This document shows, in pieces, positions 61,730 to 64,000 of a stretch of 64,000 bases of DNA. The translations under genes and the position numbers were made by a program. Below the pieces are notes generated by a model, which did not search any database, had not been told where the DNA came from, and saw only the letters and a program-made list of their open reading frames with translations. Source of the DNA: an uncultured Tenacibaculum sp. (GTDB lineage Bacteria; Bacteroidota; Bacteroidia; Flavobacteriales; Flavobacteriaceae); assembly GCA_947498055.1 (NCBI GenBank), contig CANMJA010000003.1:172808-236807 (forward strand). The letters run 5' to 3'. The stretch's first letter is position 1, and every line of letters starts with the position of its first letter.

Positions 61730-64000
61730 TTAGTTGTCTTCAAAAATTCTTACCAAGAATTCTTGGTAAACAAATGCTTCCCATCTTACAGGGTCTAATT
61801 TATAATTATTTACCCCTCCTTTTATTTTCATCCAAACTTTGTTATTTGCTCTGTCTTGCCAGTAAGCTTCTTTATCTGAGTTTTTAACTTCTTCAAAACT
61901 TGTAACCTTAGTATATACAGCGTGTGGTTTATCTATACCAAGTGTAAAACTTTTTGTATAACTTTTAACTACAGGAGTTTTTCTCCCATCGAATTCTACA
62001 GCCAAAACGATTTCATCTTCTTGTTTTATAAGATTATCTAAGCTAATTATTAAATCATGTACTCCTTCTAAAGTAGGGTAATTCACTTCAAATATTCCGC
62101 CTTTCTGCAATGCCGCATGCTTGAACCATTGAATAGTAGAGTGTACTAGTTTCCCTTCCTTATCAATCTCAGTTTTTTCATAAAGTCTGTACGAATCTAT
62201 CTTTTTCAAATCATCATTATAACGTGTAAATATCATATCTGTTCTATTATCTCCAGAACCAGATCCGTTCTCACTCTCTATAATGAAACCACTATCTGCC
62301 TTAATTTCAACATCAACAATCCCATAAAAAGGACCTGGTACACTTACTCCTCCATTCAACTCTCTAGACCATGGAGATAACACCTCTACTCCTTCTTCTT
62401 TTTCTCCATAGTAAAAAGGGCTATCATAAACTAAATAATTATTTTTAGGCCCCCAATACCCAAAAGGATCCCAAACTGCTCCTGAAAATTGAACATGAGG
62501 ATTATCTCCTCCATTAAACCAAGCATTTTCACGTGCTTCCTTTGACTCTATTTTCACTCCAGGATGAGAGTTTATAAGAATATTATTAAGTGTTAACCAA
62601 TGCCCCTTTTCTACTGGCCTTAAATAGTAATCATCCATTCCAAAAACACCGGATCCTCTATTTAAGGTTGGTGGAAAATTTATAACTATGTTACCTTGTA
62701 GTTCAAATGTATGATGGTAACTAGCGAAAGCATTAGGTATAGCTTTGTCATTTCTAGAAGAGGTGTTTTTTTTGTAATTTAAACTTCTACCTACAACTAA
62801 ACTACCTATAATAAGCCCTCTTTCTCCTGATCCTGAAAAAAAAGTTTTATAATTATCCGCTGCTACTATTTCTAGCGTATTAACAAAATTAGCACGATCC
62901 CACACACCATGCCCTCCTGATTTCCATACATTTAATCTTTTAATATCAAATCGTCTCCAAGTCTCTACCTTTAGAGTAGGTCTACCTTTTACATCTGATG
63001 TATATTGTTTATAAAATCCATGGCTTGGCGTTTTTGTTTCTCCATCCTCACTTACTTCTGGATCATCATTGTGAAATGCATCTTCTTTACAACTGTGCGC
63101 TGTATTATTTTCGAAAACACCAAATAACATTTTACGTGGATCCATTACTTTTCCATCTTCATACAATGCACCTGCACTCTCTCCAAATGGATGCGTTGGA
63201 AATGCCAACCAATAACCATTACCTTCACTATCACCTACATGATTGTTGATCGTAGTATTATCTGGATTACTAATCCAAAAAGCTGTAACCCCTCTTCTAT
63301 AATTAGGTAATTCATGTTTTTTTAAAGCAAATTGTTCTTCTGGACTTCTAACTTTTAATACCAAATTACCATCGAATGTATTTCTACGTTCTGCTGCGTC
63401 TTCTGTGAAAATAGCATGTCCTTTTACATCATAAACAACATTATTCTGTACCAAAGTACCATTGGTACCGTGTACTACAATACCTCGATTCATAGATACA
63501 TTTACTGTCGAATTTTTTATGTACTGACCTGTTGCATCTCCTAAATTTTTAGACCCACTATAACTTAGCATATGCCAGTGAAATGGATAACGTCCTAGTT
63601 TTCCTCGTTGTCCCCCTCGCTTAATCTCAACTCCATCTAAATGAGCCTCCGATTCTCGCATGATCATTATATGAACTCCAAAACCTTTATTCTTCCATGC
63701 TGCATCCTCTGGTGACTGTACCACTATGTTTCGAGTAAGGTTACCTACTGGTGCTCTTTGGTCTAATACTTTAGGGTTGTTTGGCTTTATTCCATATAAG
63801 AAATCTCCTGTTGGAGTTTCTACCATGTTACCTTCTACCAAACTCATTCCGTTTTTAGTTGCGTATTGTAATTTACCCCAATGAAAAGCTTCTAAAGATT
63901 TCTTTAAACCAATGCTCTTTCCATTAATAGTCTTAATTCCTATTCTCTGAGTAATTGATTTTTTTCTTGCTGCCTCATAAAAATCCGTAGGACCTACTAT
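61730..64000 (-). CDS. Second G8-domain CEMIP/TMEM2-like protein, N-terminus outside window
   Basis: The frame remains open to the right edge (757 codons); the Met at 63847 is internal, because the sequence before it (GPTDFYEAARKKSITQRI, SLEAFHWGKLQYATKNG) aligns with the same part of the neighbouring G8 protein. The visible part includes the beta-helix (RYPFHWHML, GIVVHGTNGTLVQNNVVYDV, ENNTAHSCKEDAFHNDDP) and the C-terminal beta-domain ending YQEFLVRIFEDN. It is a close tandem paralogue of the protein encoded at 58137-61169. As in that protein, there is no T9SS domain at the C-terminus. Function in polysaccharide turnover is inferred from the animal homologues only. Confidence 0.88.
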   Translation of the reverse strand: MVGPTDFYEAARKKSITQRIGIKTINGKSIGLKKSLEAFHWGKLQYATKNGMSLVEGNMVETPTGDFLYGIKPNNPKVLDQRAPVGNLTRNIVVQSPEDAAWKNKGFGVHIMIMRESEAHLDGVEIKRGGQRGKLGRYPFHWHMLSYSGSKNLGDATGQYIKNSTVNVSMNRGIVVHGTNGTLVQNNVVYDVKGHAIFTEDAAERRNTFDGNLVLKVRSPEEQFALKKHELPNYRRGVTAFWISNPDNTTINNHVGDSEGNGYWLAFPTHPFGESAGALYEDGKVMDPRKMLFGVFENNTAHSCKEDAFHNDDPEVSEDGETKTPSHGFYKQYTSDVKGRPTLKVETWRRFDIKRLNVWKSGGHGVWDRANFVNTLEIVAADNYKTFFSGSGERGLIIGSLVVGRSLNYKKNTSSRNDKAIPNAFASYHHTFELQGNIVINFPPTLNRGSGVFGMDDYYLRPVEKGHWLTLNNILINSHPGVKIESKEARENAWFNGGDNPHVQFSGAVWDPFGYWGPKNNYLVYDSPFYYGEKEEGVEVLSPWSRELNGGVSVPGPFYGIVDVEIKADSGFIIESENGSGSGDNRTDMIFTRYNDDLKKIDSYRLYEKTEIDKEGKLVHSTIQWFKHAALQKGGIFEVNYPTLEGVHDLIISLDNLIKQEDEIVLAVEFDGRKTPVVKSYTKSFTLGIDKPHAVYTKVTSFEEVKNSDKEAYWQDRANNKVWMKIKGGVNNYKLDPVRWEAFVYQEFLVRIFEDN

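Noticed and set aside
63847..63847. Met codon at 63847 as start of the second G8 protein
   Set aside because: The frame is open upstream to the window edge and matches the homologous part of the neighbouring paralogue.
1..64000. tRNA, rRNA, phage or transposase genes
   Set aside because: Reading the gaps and frames showed nothing that could be supported; a covariance-model scan would be the decisive test for tRNAs.

Overview
The window looks like a chromosomal segment of a marine member of the Flavobacteriaceae (Bacteroidota). The evidence is the strongly AT-rich sequence, SusC/SusD-type outer-membrane pairs, proteins with type IX secretion (T9SS) sorting domains, lipoboxes of the form SCK/SCS, a Bat aerotolerance operon, and promoters with the Bacteroidota -7 box TAnnTTTG. 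The genus cannot be fixed from sequence alone; a Polaribacter/Tenacibaculum-like relative is plausible. No rRNA, tRNA, CRISPR array, intact insertion sequence or phage gene was recognised.

Layout. 1-1632: 5' part of a SusC-like receptor running off the left edge. 1855-10712: moxR plus bat operon (MoxR ATPase, small unknown protein, DUF58, DUF4381-like, two VWA proteins, TPR protein with a Lys/Asp tract, BatD, BatE). 10776-15336: small exported protein, two SulP transporters and a beta-carbonic anhydrase, probably a bicarbonate uptake/hydration module. 15730-19944: large T9SS-exported BNR/sortilin-like protein and a small lipoprotein. 20340-21659: lipoprotein of the vanadium haloperoxidase/PAP2 family. 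21789-37800: polysaccharide-utilization-like locus on the minus strand (GntR regulator, SusC, SusD, FG-GAP/ASPIC lipoprotein, GH36-type alpha-galactosidase, sodium:solute symporter, and a single protein fusing glycerol kinase to glycerol-3-phosphate dehydrogenase). 38016-52966: mostly housekeeping and small unknown genes (LysR, CvpA, SDR, three TlpA-like thioredoxins, YraN, HD protein, LD-carboxypeptidase, MetG, HDAC-like deacetylase). 53107-64000: surface-protein cluster on the minus strand (WG-repeat lipoprotein, beta-sandwich lipoprotein, beta-helix lipoprotein, a decayed beta-helix gene, and two G8-domain CEMIP/TMEM2-like proteins around a tiny signal-peptide-plus-T9SS-domain protein).

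Most interesting is 21789-37800. An alpha-galactosidase without a signal peptide, a sodium symporter, a SusCD pair and a fused GlpK-GlpD enzyme together suggest uptake and intracellular splitting of an alpha-galactosyl-glycerol, such as floridoside, the red-algal osmolyte. The galactose would leave for general metabolism and the glycerol would pass through the fusion enzyme to dihydroxyacetone phosphate. The gntR and susC upstream regions share TTTGATAA/TTATCAAA half-sites and an ACTAGT core, which suggests autoregulated control. This is inference and is testable. The second region worth attention is the G8-domain cluster, whose proteins resemble animal cell-surface hyaluronidases.
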